Below, one piece after another: positions 51,733-60,672 of a stretch of DNA of 64,000 nt (positions within the stretch are counted from its first letter, which is position 1; every line of letters begins with the position of its first letter). A program made the position numbers and the translations under genes. Source of the stretch: an uncultured Clostridia bacterium (lineage in GTDB: Bacteria; Bacillota; Clostridia; Peptostreptococcales; Anaerovoracaceae); assembly GCA_937900415.1 (NCBI GenBank), contig CALCEY010000004.1, forward strand, positions 69,421 to 133,420, read 5' to 3'. Below the pieces are notes generated by a model that was not told where the DNA came from, made no database searches, and saw nothing but the letters and a program-made list of their open reading frames with translations.

Positions 51733-51811
51733 AAAGAGCCGGCAGAAGCCTCGGCGTCCGCTTGCCAAGCAGAAGCTTGACATTACGGCCGATTGGTTCA
51801 GACAGCTCTTT
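51733..51811 (-). terminator. Branched terminator-like structure after psuG
   Basis: Outer stem AAAGAGC (51733-51739) / GCTCTTT (51805-51811) encloses nested arms TCGGC/GCCGA and GCTT-gcc-AAGC; the minus strand continues TTTTTGTTTTG. Longer and more branched than a simple terminator. Confidence 0.55.
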
Positions 51812-51830
51812 ATCTCTAAGATATCATAAA

Positions 51831-52739
51831 TTATTTTATATTGCAGGCTATCCTTGAGCCTATGTCAGCATTATTGAGAACCAGCTTGATATTGGCCTCA
51901 AGGCTCCTTCCTTCAGTGAGATCTTTCACTTTTGAAAGAAGGAACGGAGTGCTTTCCTTACCTTTTACGCCTTTAGCATCGGCCTCCTTTATAGCTTCAT
52001 CTATTACGGCGTTAATTTCATCGGCCGGGATTTCATCGGCCTCAGGAATCGGGCAGGTAACGAGAATTCCTCCTTTCAGGCCGAGGGATTCTTTCATCGA
52101 AATGAGAGCCCCGATTTCTTCAGGTGTATCCATTCTGCAATTAGCCTTTTCACCGCTTCTTCTGCTGTAAAAGGCAGGTATTTCATCAGTGCCGTAAGCA
52201 ATAACAGGAACGCCTGCCGTTTCAAGATATTCCAGCGTAGCAGGAATGTCGAGAATAGCTTTCGCTCCGGCGCATACGACTGTAACGTCTGTCATTTTCA
52301 ATTCCTCAAGGTCAGCTGAAATGTCAAAGCTTTCGCCGGCCCCTCTGTGAACTCCTCCTATTCCGCCTGTAACAAACAGTTTAATTCCAGCCATATGAGC
52401 CGCTATCATGGTTCCAGCCACGGTAGTCGCTCCGTCCATTTTCTTCGAGATCACAAACGGCAGATCTCTGCGGCTGACCTTAAGTACATTCTCGGCATGC
52501 GCCATGTATTCTATTTCTTCTTTAGTAAGACCGATCTTTATTCTTCCGCCCAATATGCCTATCGTTGCAGGCACAGCTCCGTTGCTCCTGATAACTTCCT
52601 CTACCGCAAGCGCTGTCTCAACATTTTTAGGGTAAGGCATACCGTGGGCTATGATTGTGGACTCAAGCGCCACCACAGGTCTTCCCTCTCCCAATGCTTT
52701 TGACACTTCCGGATTCACATCTAAATAATCCCTATACAT
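51831..52739 (-). CDS. psuG: Pseudouridine-5'-phosphate glycosidase
   Basis: Splits pseudouridine 5'-phosphate into uracil and ribose 5-phosphate. 302 residues; family blocks PVVALESTIIAHGMPYPKN, ATIGILGGRIKIGL, TTVAGTMIAAHMAGIKLFVT with GGIGGVHRGAGESFDIS, and LVTCPIPEADEIP. Overlaps psuK by 8 bp. Completes RNA-derived pseudouridine salvage with the kinase upstream. Confidence 0.96.
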   Translation of the reverse strand: MYRDYLDVNPEVSKALGEGRPVVALESTIIAHGMPYPKNVETALAVEEVIRSNGAVPATIGILGGRIKIGLTKEEIEYMAHAENVLKVSRRDLPFVISKKMDGATTVAGTMIAAHMAGIKLFVTGGIGGVHRGAGESFDISADLEELKMTDVTVVCAGAKAILDIPATLEYLETAGVPVIAYGTDEIPAFYSRRSGEKANCRMDTPEEIGALISMKESLGLKGGILVTCPIPEADEIPADEINAVIDEAIKEADAKGVKGKESTPFLLSKVKDLTEGRSLEANIKLVLNNADIGSRIACNIK

Positions 52740-53649
52740 TTTTAATTCTCCTTTCGATTTCTTCTCTGGTCATATCCTCATTAACGGCCTGACTGCTTTC
52801 CATTGTAATTTGAGCTGCCGCCATGCCGTATCTTGCTATATCCTTTACGCTGAGACCTTCGGCCATTCCCATGAGAATTGCCGCCGAAAAGCTGTCTCCT
52901 GCTCCCGTCGCGCTTTCTATCCTGACCGCGTTAGGTCTGATAAAGCCCTCCTCCTCAGCGTCTTTATAATAAACCCCATCTTTATTCAAAGTTATAAAAA
53001 CCATTTTGACGCCTTTTTCTATAAACCACGTTCCTGTCTTTTTGAGGTCATCTTCCGTTTCAATTTTTATTCCGGAAAGCGCTTCAGCTTCCATCACGTT
53101 TGGCTTTATACATGTAAGCTTCCCTATTATTTCAGAAGCCCTTACCGCCTTAGGCGTTGATACCGGATCAAAAAATATCGGAGTCTCCGTAAAACGCTCC
53201 GCCGCATACCTCAGGGTTTCTCTCTGCAGGTTCCCATCCAAAGCGATAACCTTTGACGATAAAATTAAATCCTTGTTTTTTTCCAGCATTTCCGGAAAAA
53301 TGTATTTTACCACATCCATATCGCTTATTGCAAGCTCCATATCGTTTTTATCATTTAAAATGGATAAATAAATCGCAGATGTTGCGTCTTCCCTTGTTTC
53401 TATTCGCGAAACATCAACGCATAGAGAGGCAAGGTGTTCTTTCGCTCCGGCTCCCATCTGATCTCCCCCTATGACGGAAATCATGGCTACATCACCGCCC
53501 ATTCTTGCTGCATTCTCTGTAATATTTCTTCCTACCCCTCCATATGAAATAGAAATCTTTCCTGGATTTGAATCCTCATATTTAAGCGGTCCGTCAGGTT
53601 TACCTTCTATATCTATGTTTATTCCGCCTATTATCGTAATTTCTGCCAT
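52732..53649 (-). CDS. psuK: Pseudouridine kinase (PfkB family)
   Basis: 305 residues from the ATG at 53649 (TAGGAGA before it). Ribokinase fold: N-terminal IIGGINIDIEGKPDGPL, SYGGVGRNITENAARMGGDV substrate loop, and the C-terminal anion-hole motif SATGAGDSFSAAILMG. Phosphorylates pseudouridine for PsuG; the pairing and overlap with psuG support this over adenosine or sugar kinases. Confidence 0.93.
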   Translation of the reverse strand: MAEITIIGGINIDIEGKPDGPLKYEDSNPGKISISYGGVGRNITENAARMGGDVAMISVIGGDQMGAGAKEHLASLCVDVSRIETREDATSAIYLSILNDKNDMELAISDMDVVKYIFPEMLEKNKDLILSSKVIALDGNLQRETLRYAAERFTETPIFFDPVSTPKAVRASEIIGKLTCIKPNVMEAEALSGIKIETEDDLKKTGTWFIEKGVKMVFITLNKDGVYYKDAEEEGFIRPNAVRIESATGAGDSFSAAILMGMAEGLSVKDIARYGMAAAQITMESSQAVNEDMTREEIERRIKNV

Positions 53650-53790
53650 ATTTTCTCCTAATCTGTAATATTTGTAATGCCGCGGACAAGCAGCACCCTT
53701 TTCTTCAATATATTTTTTCAGCTGCTGGCTGTCATTTCTCTCATAAATCTCTGTCTGCCGCAAACCATAAAAGCCGAATTTTCCATTGCT

Positions 53791-55455
53791 TTAATCCACA
53801 AATACGCTTCCGCCTATAAATTCTCTGAGTATCGAATTGTTCACTATTGCGGAATCATCCTCAACGGTCTTGAAAAAACGCAGAAAGTTAAGCATACGAA
53901 CTGCGTCGCTGTATTCCGGTTCTCCAGGTCCGATGGCCGCCAGCAATGGCTGCGCATATTTTTTCAACACTGATATTTCATAAAGATGTACTGAGTTGAA
54001 CATTACATCCGCTTCGTTGCTGAAAGGGAAAATATTCTTATCCTCGCCTGCTCTCACCTTAGGCCATGAAGCTATCGTCGATTGAGCACTATGTCCTCTG
54101 TGATTCAAGTCTCTGACCATACGTCTCAACATCCGGTGGTCCGTCGTTACTATCCTGTTGTGACTGTCTATATTAAGCTGCGTAAGAGGACTTATATATA
54201 TCTTGAACTTTTCCTCCTTCGGTATGTCAGGGGTCAGGGCTTCATTGAGGGCATGGATACCCTCTATAATTATGGGCTGGCTGCTCTTTATTGCCGTCAG
54301 CCTTTTTCCAAATTCTTTATGGCCTGTCATAAAGTCAAAAGTAGGCAAATCTACGGTTTTTCCGGCCAGCAAATCGTTCATATTTCTGTTGAACAGCCCT
54401 ATGTCAACAGCCTCCAGATCCTCAAAATTTTTCTCGCCGTATTCATCCAACGGCGTATCCTCTCTTTCAACGAAATAGTCGTCGGTTCCCATATAAAGCG
54501 GTTCCAAGCCGTTTACTCTGAGCTGTATGCAAAGCCGCCGGGCGAAAGTTGTTTTTCCCGAAGAGGACGGCCCTGCTATGAGAATTATTCTCTTCTTGTT
54601 TTTCGTAATCATATCAGCTATCTCCACGATTCTCCTGTCATGGAGCGCCTCGGAAAGCTGAATGAGCTCTTTAAACTCTCCTTCTTCAATCTTCCTGTTT
54701 AAATCGGAAACATGGTTAATGCCCATGAGCTTTCCCCAACGGTTCTGTTCTCCGAAGGTTTTGTACAGCATTTTTTCGTCCACATATTCGGGAATCTCAT
54801 TCGGCGCCGACGGATGGGGAAATCTCAGCAAAACGCCTCTGCGATATTTCCGCAGCTCAAAATGCTTTATATAACCGCTTGAGGGCACCATAAGACCGTA
54901 GAAAAAATCACGGTATCCGCAGAAAGAATAAAACGGCACCTTTTTCATCCTTGGATTTTCTCCAAGTAATTCGGCCTTCTCCGGGCATCCCATATCATGG
55001 AATCTTGCGACAGCTTCTTCCTTTTCAAGTTCTTCACGCACAAAGGGAAAGTCTTTTTTCACAAGCTCTTTCATACGTTTTTCAATGGATTTTATCTGTT
55101 TTGCCGTAATAGCATCTTTGCTTTTTATCTCAGTATACAGCCCTTTGTTCAATGCGTTTTCTATATCCACTTCTACTTTTCCGAGGACATCTTCCACCGC
55201 CTTAAGATATATTAAAATCAGGCTGTTCTGATAAATAAGATTGCCGTTTTGAGTTCTCATGTCGATAAACTCGGCGCAACATTCTTTATAAAATCTGTAT
55301 CCAAGCCCTTCAACCTTGTTGTCGACCTTTACGGCTAAAACCGTATACGGCAGGCGGTCTTTATATCTGTTATAAACCTCCTCTGCCGAAATCCCCTTTT
55401 CCACAGTAATCCTTTCTTTTTCGGCTCTCGGTTCTTTTATCAAATATATATTCAT
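53791..55455 (-). CDS. Nucleoside (uridine-type) kinase with N-terminal TGS-like domain
   Basis: 554 residues. An N-terminal TGS/ThrRS-like part (about 1-230, including the HDMGCPEKAELLG block and YRDFFYGLMVPSSGY) is followed by a P-loop kinase domain (about 285-500) with AGPSSSGKTTFARRL and DDYFVERED. This layout is common in clostridia and is annotated as a uridine kinase-like nucleoside kinase. It precedes psuK by about 140 bp, so it is part of a nucleoside-salvage cluster. Confidence 0.92.
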   Translation of the reverse strand: MNIYLIKEPRAEKERITVEKGISAEEVYNRYKDRLPYTVLAVKVDNKVEGLGYRFYKECCAEFIDMRTQNGNLIYQNSLILIYLKAVEDVLGKVEVDIENALNKGLYTEIKSKDAITAKQIKSIEKRMKELVKKDFPFVREELEKEEAVARFHDMGCPEKAELLGENPRMKKVPFYSFCGYRDFFYGLMVPSSGYIKHFELRKYRRGVLLRFPHPSAPNEIPEYVDEKMLYKTFGEQNRWGKLMGINHVSDLNRKIEEGEFKELIQLSEALHDRRIVEIADMITKNKKRIILIAGPSSSGKTTFARRLCIQLRVNGLEPLYMGTDDYFVEREDTPLDEYGEKNFEDLEAVDIGLFNRNMNDLLAGKTVDLPTFDFMTGHKEFGKRLTAIKSSQPIIIEGIHALNEALTPDIPKEEKFKIYISPLTQLNIDSHNRIVTTDHRMLRRMVRDLNHRGHSAQSTIASWPKVRAGEDKNIFPFSNEADVMFNSVHLYEISVLKKYAQPLLAAIGPGEPEYSDAVRMLNFLRFFKTVEDDSAIVNNSILREFIGGSVFVD

Positions 55456-55561
55456 ACCGATTCCCCTCTCATATTGAAGCCATTAGCTTTATTTACTTTT
55501 TTTATGATAACATAAAATTTTGATGATTGGTAAAAATATATGAGTGAAAGGAGTGATTACT

Positions 55562-55756
55562 TTGAAAAAATTGATTCTCATTATAATGATAATCGGCGGA
55601 ATCAACTGGGGTCTTATAGGATTTTTTAATTATAATCTCGTTGAAAGCATATTCAACGGCAGCCTCGAATTAGTGGCAAGAATAATTTATGCGATAGTCG
55701 GACTCGCTTCTCTGTACGGGATTTCATTCCTGTTCAAAGATGAGAGGAGCGCTTAA
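55562..55756 (+). CDS. DUF378 family small membrane protein
   Basis: About 64 residues with two transmembrane helices; the motif IGGINWGLIGFFNYNLVESI and the second-helix IIYAIVGLASLYGI define DUF378. The TTG at 55562 with AAAGGAG 8 nt upstream is the likely start; a GTG at 55544 lies inside that site. Function unknown. Divergent from the nucleoside kinase. Confidence 0.9.
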   Translation: MKKLILIIMIIGGINWGLIGFFNYNLVESIFNGSLELVARIIYAIVGLASLYGISFLFKDERSA

Positions 55757-56060
55757 GCTTCCTGTTTGTCCAAGTGAAGGCGGCGAAAACAACGGATTTC
55801 TGTCTTCCCGGAGCAACAGCTTAAGAGCAGCAGCTTAACATTCCGCTTTTCAGTGAAAAAGCTGCCTGAGATGATTTATCTGAGGCAACTTGCCTGAGAT
55901 AATTTACAGCAAGAATTTGGCAAAACAGGATCTGCCGCAAAGGCGGCTGCCTGCACAAAGCCAAACGAGTCCGTCAATCCGACTGGACGCCGGCACACTT
56001 AAGCAGGAGGAAAACCAACTAAGGAGCATCCGTCCCTGCAAGGCGGCATATGACTTATAC

Positions 56061-56094
56061 AAAGCGAGCCGCACAGACGCGGCTCGCTCTTTTC
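56061..56094 (+). terminator. Terminator downstream of the DUF378 gene
   Basis: A perfect 9-bp stem GCGAGCCGC (56064-56072) / GCGGCTCGC (56079-56087) with a 6-nt loop and TCTTTTC on the plus strand. The 300 bp before it hold a duplicated TGCCTGAGATRATTTA (about 55862-55905) but no supported gene. Confidence 0.8.
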
Positions 56095-56153
56095 AAGGAA
56101 TCTTGCTGACCAGTCCTTTTTAACAACGGGGAGCTTTGAATTTCCCCACCAAG

Positions 56154-56495
56154 TTAAAAAGCCGTCTGAACAGCTTTAGATTTTCGTTTTCCTGTCATGT
56201 CGGATTCCCGGTTATTCTTATTGCAGCTTTCTTCGTCAAAAGACTTTGATTTTTCTTCTTTATCATCTGCAAAAAATTTAAAAATTAAACCTGCCAAAAT
56301 TTTAGCCTCATCGCTGCGAAGAGTAATTCCACGGCTCATATGTTCATGGGACGGCTCCCAATCTCTTATGTCAAACTTAGCATTATTGCCGTTCCATTCA
56401 ACAAGATTGAGTTCCTTGCTCCAACCTGTGGAATATGTATTGATAACTCCTATATGCTCTTTGATATTAAAAGCAAAATCTTTTTCTTCATTCAT
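56154..56495 (-). CDS. YdbC/PC4-like DNA-binding protein
   Basis: 113 residues. The first ~80 match the YdbC/PC4 (transcriptional coactivator p15-like) single-strand DNA-binding fold: KEHIGVINTYSTGWSKELNL, VEWNGNNAKFDIRDW and MSRGITLRSDEAKIL. The C-terminal 30 residues are charged and probably disordered (KEEKSKSFDEESCNKNNRES). Role in bacteria is little known; members bind single-stranded DNA. Confidence 0.85.
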   Translation of the reverse strand: MNEEKDFAFNIKEHIGVINTYSTGWSKELNLVEWNGNNAKFDIRDWEPSHEHMSRGITLRSDEAKILAGLIFKFFADDKEEKSKSFDEESCNKNNRESDMTGKRKSKAVQTAF

Positions 56496-56756
56496 ATTTT
56501 TCTCCCTCCAGAATCCCTTTGCATTTTCATTTTATCATCGCACGGGTTAAATGTCAATATTTTACATTTTCGTCTTGAAAATTTCCTGAAACACTTGAAG
56601 GTTTTCCTGGTATCCCGGGAGATTTCCAAAACGCTTAGATAATCTCATAAATCATTTTCGATTTCACAAGATTAAAACTCCTCGTCGAAATGTGCCGCAG
56701 CATTGATACTTTTACCGCAATCGAGCCTTTAGGGACTGTTATGTGATATAAAAAAG

Positions 56757-56807
56757 AAAAAATGCCGGCGAAAACTCTCCTTGCAGATCTGTTTCGCCAA
56801 CATTTTT
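56757..56807 (-). terminator. Terminator after the aminotransferase at 56923
   Basis: A long stem, 56757-56774 with 56791-56807 (AAAATGYYGGCGAAA-type arms, two G-U pairs), followed on the minus strand by TTTTTTCTTTTTT. 56496-56756 and 56808-56922 hold nothing else recognised. Confidence 0.8.
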
Positions 56808-56922
56808 CGCATTATTAAAAGTTATCTGCGTCGACGGCAAATATCATTTGCAGTAAACTGTACCAATAAGTCCAAGTTCTATCCCGTTTCTCTGTACAAA
56901 GCCTCGCTCAGTAAGACCGGTA

Positions 56923-58155
56923 TCAATCCATTGCCTTCTTTATCTTTGCGGGCAGCGTCGCGCATTTTTTCTCGCTGACCGAAGCCAGAGACACTCTTAT
57001 TCCCTTGCCGAAGGGAACGACAAATATTCCTTCCTCTTCAAGCTTAGCTGAAACTTCATCAGGCGAATCGCAAGGAATCGTCGCGAAAAATCCTCCATTG
57101 AAAGGAACCATCTCAAGAGAAGCTTCCTCTGCCGCATATTTGAATGCCTCGCCTCTGCTGAGAAGCATATCCCTCAGTTCCTTTCTTTCGTCCACAACCC
57201 GCTTAAGAAGCTTTTCGTCGGCATATATTCTTTCCAGAATAACCTGAGGAGCCCTGGTACAGTTTGACCAGCTTCCCCTAGCTGAAAACTCGCATACAGA
57301 CTTGAATTCCTCTGCTATTTCCTTGGTTTTGGCCATGCAGATAAGCGCGCCGCACCTCATTCCGTAAAGAGTATAGGACTTCGAAAGGCTGTGAGCTATT
57401 ACCGTCAGAACGTTCTCCGGCATTTTTTCCAAAAACGGAAGAAAACTTCTGCTTTCCTCTTCATCTCCGGCAAAATCTATATATGCAATATCTGCTATCA
57501 GTGTGATTTTCTTATTCTTGTCTGTTTCGCCCAGAACCTGTGAAACAGCTTCCCAATCCTCGCTGCTTAATTCGTATCCCGTAGGATTATGTGCGGGAGT
57601 GTTGATGATTACAGCCAGTCTGTCCTGCTCTCTCATAAGTTCCGATACTTTTTCTTCAAAAGACTTCTTGTTAAAGCGTCCCTCTTCATCAAACATGCTG
57701 AATGTCACTAAATTCCTGCCATGCTCCTGTGCAATCGTCTTGTAGGGTCCCCAATGCCAGTCCGCAGCCAGAATTTTATCTCCGAAATCAGTATAGTTTG
57801 AAATGGCGTTTTTTAGAGCGCCCGTTCCGCCTGGAGAGGCTATGGCTTCGACAAAACATTCAGGCTTAAAATTTCTGAACAAGTCTTTTTTTACAGCCTC
57901 CCTGAAGCCGGGAGTTCCCGCTATGGGAGCATATTCGGCGCAGTCGGCCATGTCTAAAGTTTTAAAAACATCGCTCACAGACGATAAAACCATGAGCTTT
58001 CCGTCGTCATCAAGAAGGGCGCCGATAGTGGCGTTCACTACATTTTCCCTGCCTACCCTGTCAATCATAGCTTTCGCGCGGTTGCTGATGCCGAATATCT
58101 TGTCTTCCTTGGGAATATCCCGCCCGTTTTGCGATGCGAAAAACATTTCTGTCAT
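56923..58155 (-). CDS. PLP-dependent aminotransferase (aspartate/aromatic type)
   Basis: 410 residues. Fold-type I: substrate-side INTPAHNPTGYELS, cofactor lysine in IAHSLSKSYTLYGMRCG, and a C-terminal domain ending RVSLASVSEKK. The N terminus (NVVNATIGALLDDDGKLM) resembles the aromatic/aspartate family of clostridia. Not paired with a biosynthetic operon; it is divergent from the M23 gene, so the substrate is open. GGAGG precedes the ATG. Confidence 0.9.
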   Translation of the reverse strand: MTEMFFASQNGRDIPKEDKIFGISNRAKAMIDRVGRENVVNATIGALLDDDGKLMVLSSVSDVFKTLDMADCAEYAPIAGTPGFREAVKKDLFRNFKPECFVEAIASPGGTGALKNAISNYTDFGDKILAADWHWGPYKTIAQEHGRNLVTFSMFDEEGRFNKKSFEEKVSELMREQDRLAVIINTPAHNPTGYELSSEDWEAVSQVLGETDKNKKITLIADIAYIDFAGDEEESRSFLPFLEKMPENVLTVIAHSLSKSYTLYGMRCGALICMAKTKEIAEEFKSVCEFSARGSWSNCTRAPQVILERIYADEKLLKRVVDERKELRDMLLSRGEAFKYAAEEASLEMVPFNGGFFATIPCDSPDEVSAKLEEEGIFVVPFGKGIRVSLASVSEKKCATLPAKIKKAMD

Positions 58156-58275
58156 TATAGTTCCTCCTCGATTAAATAATAATCAATTATATTATGAACT
58201 TGCAATTATTACAAGTTTGAATTTGTATGAAAACTCTCTTTTCTGCCAACAATATAGATAACTGGAGGTGAAAAT

Positions 58276-58968
58276 ATGCGTCAAGCACAGAAGAAAAAAG
58301 AGAAAGACAAAGTTGCGATAGTGCTGATGTTAGCATTCTGCGTCATTGCTCTTACTTCAATTTTTACGGTAAAATCAAATATAGATAAAATAAACGAGAG
58401 CAATAAAGACATCATAGTTTCCGAAAACGCTAAAACCGACGATAAGCAGGAGGAGTCCAAGCCTGAAACCAGCGAAAAATCAGCTGAAGCGTCCGGCAAA
58501 ATTCCTACTGTAGACAGTCTCGAAAAAGAAGATGGCGGCGCCGCTGCCGCAAGCGATTTCATAAACCCCATAAAGGATAAATCTGCAAAGATTACCAATC
58601 CTTACTCCATGGACAAGCTGATATATTCAGTAACGCTGGACCAGTACATGACTCACTGCGGCATGGATATAGAAGCTCCTGAAGACACACAGGTTTTAGC
58701 TGCCGCCGACGGCACAGTCACCGCCGTCTATGACGATGACCGCTACGGTACGTCTGTTGAAATAACCCATTCAAACGGCATTGTAACCATATATTCAAAT
58801 CTTTCCACTTCAGAAATGGTTGAAACCGGAGACACCGTAAAAGCAGGGCAAATTATCGGAGGCGTTGGGGCCACAGGTTTATTCGAGTCTCTCGAGCCCG
58901 CTCATCTGCACTTTGAAATGCTTAAAGGCGGAGTATATGTCGACCCCGCCGACTATATCAAGTTTTAG
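58276..58968 (+). CDS. Membrane-anchored M23 (LytM) metallopeptidase, SpoIIQ-like layout
   Basis: 230 residues: a short basic cytosolic start, one transmembrane helix (about 14-33), a charged linker (about 35-100), and a LytM domain (about 120-228). Zinc ligands are intact, HCGMD for the first pair and HLHFE for the last, so catalysis is possible. Length and layout fit clostridial SpoIIQ, the forespore partner of SpoIIIAH, but a general cell-wall hydrolase cannot be excluded. GGAGG precedes the ATG. Confidence 0.85.
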   Translation: MRQAQKKKEKDKVAIVLMLAFCVIALTSIFTVKSNIDKINESNKDIIVSENAKTDDKQEESKPETSEKSAEASGKIPTVDSLEKEDGGAAAASDFINPIKDKSAKITNPYSMDKLIYSVTLDQYMTHCGMDIEAPEDTQVLAAADGTVTAVYDDDRYGTSVEITHSNGIVTIYSNLSTSEMVETGDTVKAGQIIGGVGATGLFESLEPAHLHFEMLKGGVYVDPADYIKF

Positions 58969-58978
58969 ATAGCTAAGC

Positions 58979-59872
58979 CTATCTAAACTTTACATAATTT
59001 ATATTCTTACCTTTTTCTCTGAAACGTTCCTCATATTCAGTGGTAATTACAGGAACAGGCGCTGCACAATCACCGAAGCTTCCGCTGTCTGCCCGCAGCT
59101 CGCAGAATTTCCGGCCTCCGTCCTCAACGCCGGCTCTTGTGAAAACCCCGGCCTCTGAATCATTGTTTTCATAGGCAGCCGCTTCTTTCCTGCCGCATGG
59201 GAGTTTACTGTCTCCGCGGGAGAAATCGCCGCCGCGGGAGAGTTTTCCGGCGTGGGAAAGTTCAATGCCGCCGGAGAGATCGCTGCCGCCGGAAAGTTTT
59301 CCGGCGCCGCATGAGAGTCCGCTGTCGCCGTGAAGATCTCTCGTCATTTCAATAATTTTCAACCCAGCTGTTTCTATTTCTTCCAGCGTAAATTCAAAAA
59401 GGCCTTCGTTATCTGTTTTGAATTCTATAAAACCGTTTTCTGACAATACTTCTTTATAATTCAACAATCGTTTGTAATATGTGAGCCGTCTCTTTGCGTG
59501 TCGCGCCTTCGGCCATGGATCACTGAAATTGAGAAATATACCGCTTAATTCTCCTGCTTCAAAGAAATCCGTTAAATCGTCTACATACGATATAAATATG
59601 CGCAGGTTTTTAAATTGCTTCTCCTCGGCTTTCTGCAAAGCTCTCAGAGCCACGTTGCTCTGCCCTTCTATCGCAATAAAATTTCGTTCGGGATAAGTTT
59701 CTGCATGCTGCATTATAAACCGTCCCTTTCCGCAGCCTATCTCAAGAAAAATAGGATTGGAATTGCCGAAAATTTCTTTCCAGCGGCCTTTATTTGCCGC
59801 CGGGCGCTCTATCAAAAAGCTGGAATTCATCTCCAGCTTTTCTTTCAAATTTTTTATGTTTCTCTGTCTCAT
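58979..59872 (-). CDS. trmB: tRNA (guanine-N7)-methyltransferase with repeat insertion
   Basis: Methylates G46 of tRNA using SAM. The ATG at 59872 overlaps the ecfT stop in TAATG. The catalytic part is normal: FLEIGCGKGRFIM (SAM site), NFSDPWPKARHAKRRL and EFKTDNEGLFEF. At 297 residues it is longer than the usual ~215-230, because about 80 residues of Ser/Gly-rich hexapeptide repeats and linker are inserted between TRDLHG and TEYEERF, near the C-terminal substrate loop. Last gene of the aroD-ecf operon. Confidence 0.94.
   Translation of the reverse strand: MRQRNIKNLKEKLEMNSSFLIERPAANKGRWKEIFGNSNPIFLEIGCGKGRFIMQHAETYPERNFIAIEGQSNVALRALQKAEEKQFKNLRIFISYVDDLTDFFEAGELSGIFLNFSDPWPKARHAKRRLTYYKRLLNYKEVLSENGFIEFKTDNEGLFEFTLEEIETAGLKIIEMTRDLHGDSGLSCGAGKLSGGSDLSGGIELSHAGKLSRGGDFSRGDSKLPCGRKEAAAYENNDSEAGVFTRAGVEDGGRKFCELRADSGSFGDCAAPVPVITTEYEERFREKGKNINYVKFR
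59193..59325 (-). repeat. 18-bp tandem repeats inside trmB
   Basis: Five to seven degenerate in-frame 18-bp units, coding in order SGLSCG, GKLSGG, SDLSGG, IELSHA, GKLSRG, GDFSRG and DSKLPCG (21 bp at either edge). The consensus is [G/S][K/D]LS[G/R]G. G+C is visibly higher than the flanks. Confidence 0.9.
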
Positions 59873-60672
59873 TACATTACCTTTGATTGTATTATTATGA
59901 CGGCGCCAAAAACAATCATCATGACGGCGGCCATATAATCTCTTCCGGCAAACTTCATGCCATTCATTCTCGTCCTGTTTTCTCCTCCCCGATAACATCT
60001 GGCCTCCATAGCCATCGCAAGGTCCTGCGCGATCCTGAACGCACTCACAAAAAGAGGAACCAGTATCGGTATCAGGCTCTTAGCCCTTTTTATCAGACTT
60101 CCGCTTTCAAAATCCGCTCCTCTGGCCTGCTGAGCCTTCATTATCTTATCCGCCTCTTCAAGCAAAGTAGGTATGAATCTCAATGCTATAGTCATCATCA
60201 TAGCTATATCATGGGCCGGAAGTCCTACCCTTTTAAAAGGTGAAAGCAGTCTTTCTATGCCATCTGTCAGCGCCAGCGGCCTCGTACACAGCGTAAGCAT
60301 TGAGGAGCCCATGAGCAGGAGCACCAGCCTTATCGCCATGAATATCGCCAGCTCGAGACCTTCGGCAGTAATCTTCAAAAATTTCCATTGCCAAAGTATT
60401 CTTCCGTCAACCATAAATATGTTAAGAGCAAAGGTGAAAAGCAGTATTATCATTATCGGCTTCAGCCCTCTTAAAATATAGCTCACCGGAACTTTTGACA
60501 CGGCGATTACAATGCCGAGAACTGCTGCGGCTATGGCAAATCCCATGAAATTGTCAACGATAAACAGTTCTACTATGAACAGCAATGTTGCTATTATTTT
60601 TATTCTCGGGTCTAATTTGTGAACCCATGAATTCCCGGGGAAAAACTGTCCGAGAGTTATATCTCTAATCAT
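59872..60672 (-). CDS. ecfT: ECF transporter T component
   Basis: 266 residues, about five to six helices and the two short coupling motifs near the C-terminal half (QQARGAD-like, MAMEARCYRG). It links the two EcfA ATPases to exchangeable S components for vitamins. Overlaps ecfA2 by 8 bp and trmB by 1 bp. No S component is in the window, fitting a group II module shared with scattered S genes. Confidence 0.95.
   Translation of the reverse strand: MIRDITLGQFFPGNSWVHKLDPRIKIIATLLFIVELFIVDNFMGFAIAAAVLGIVIAVSKVPVSYILRGLKPIMIILLFTFALNIFMVDGRILWQWKFLKITAEGLELAIFMAIRLVLLLMGSSMLTLCTRPLALTDGIERLLSPFKRVGLPAHDIAMMMTIALRFIPTLLEEADKIMKAQQARGADFESGSLIKRAKSLIPILVPLFVSAFRIAQDLAMAMEARCYRGGENRTRMNGMKFAGRDYMAAVMMIVFGAVIIIQSKVM

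Noticed and set aside
55890..56123. A 77-codon plus-strand frame after the DUF378 gene
   Set aside because: It reads through the perfect terminator hairpin at 56064-56087 and has no ribosome site.
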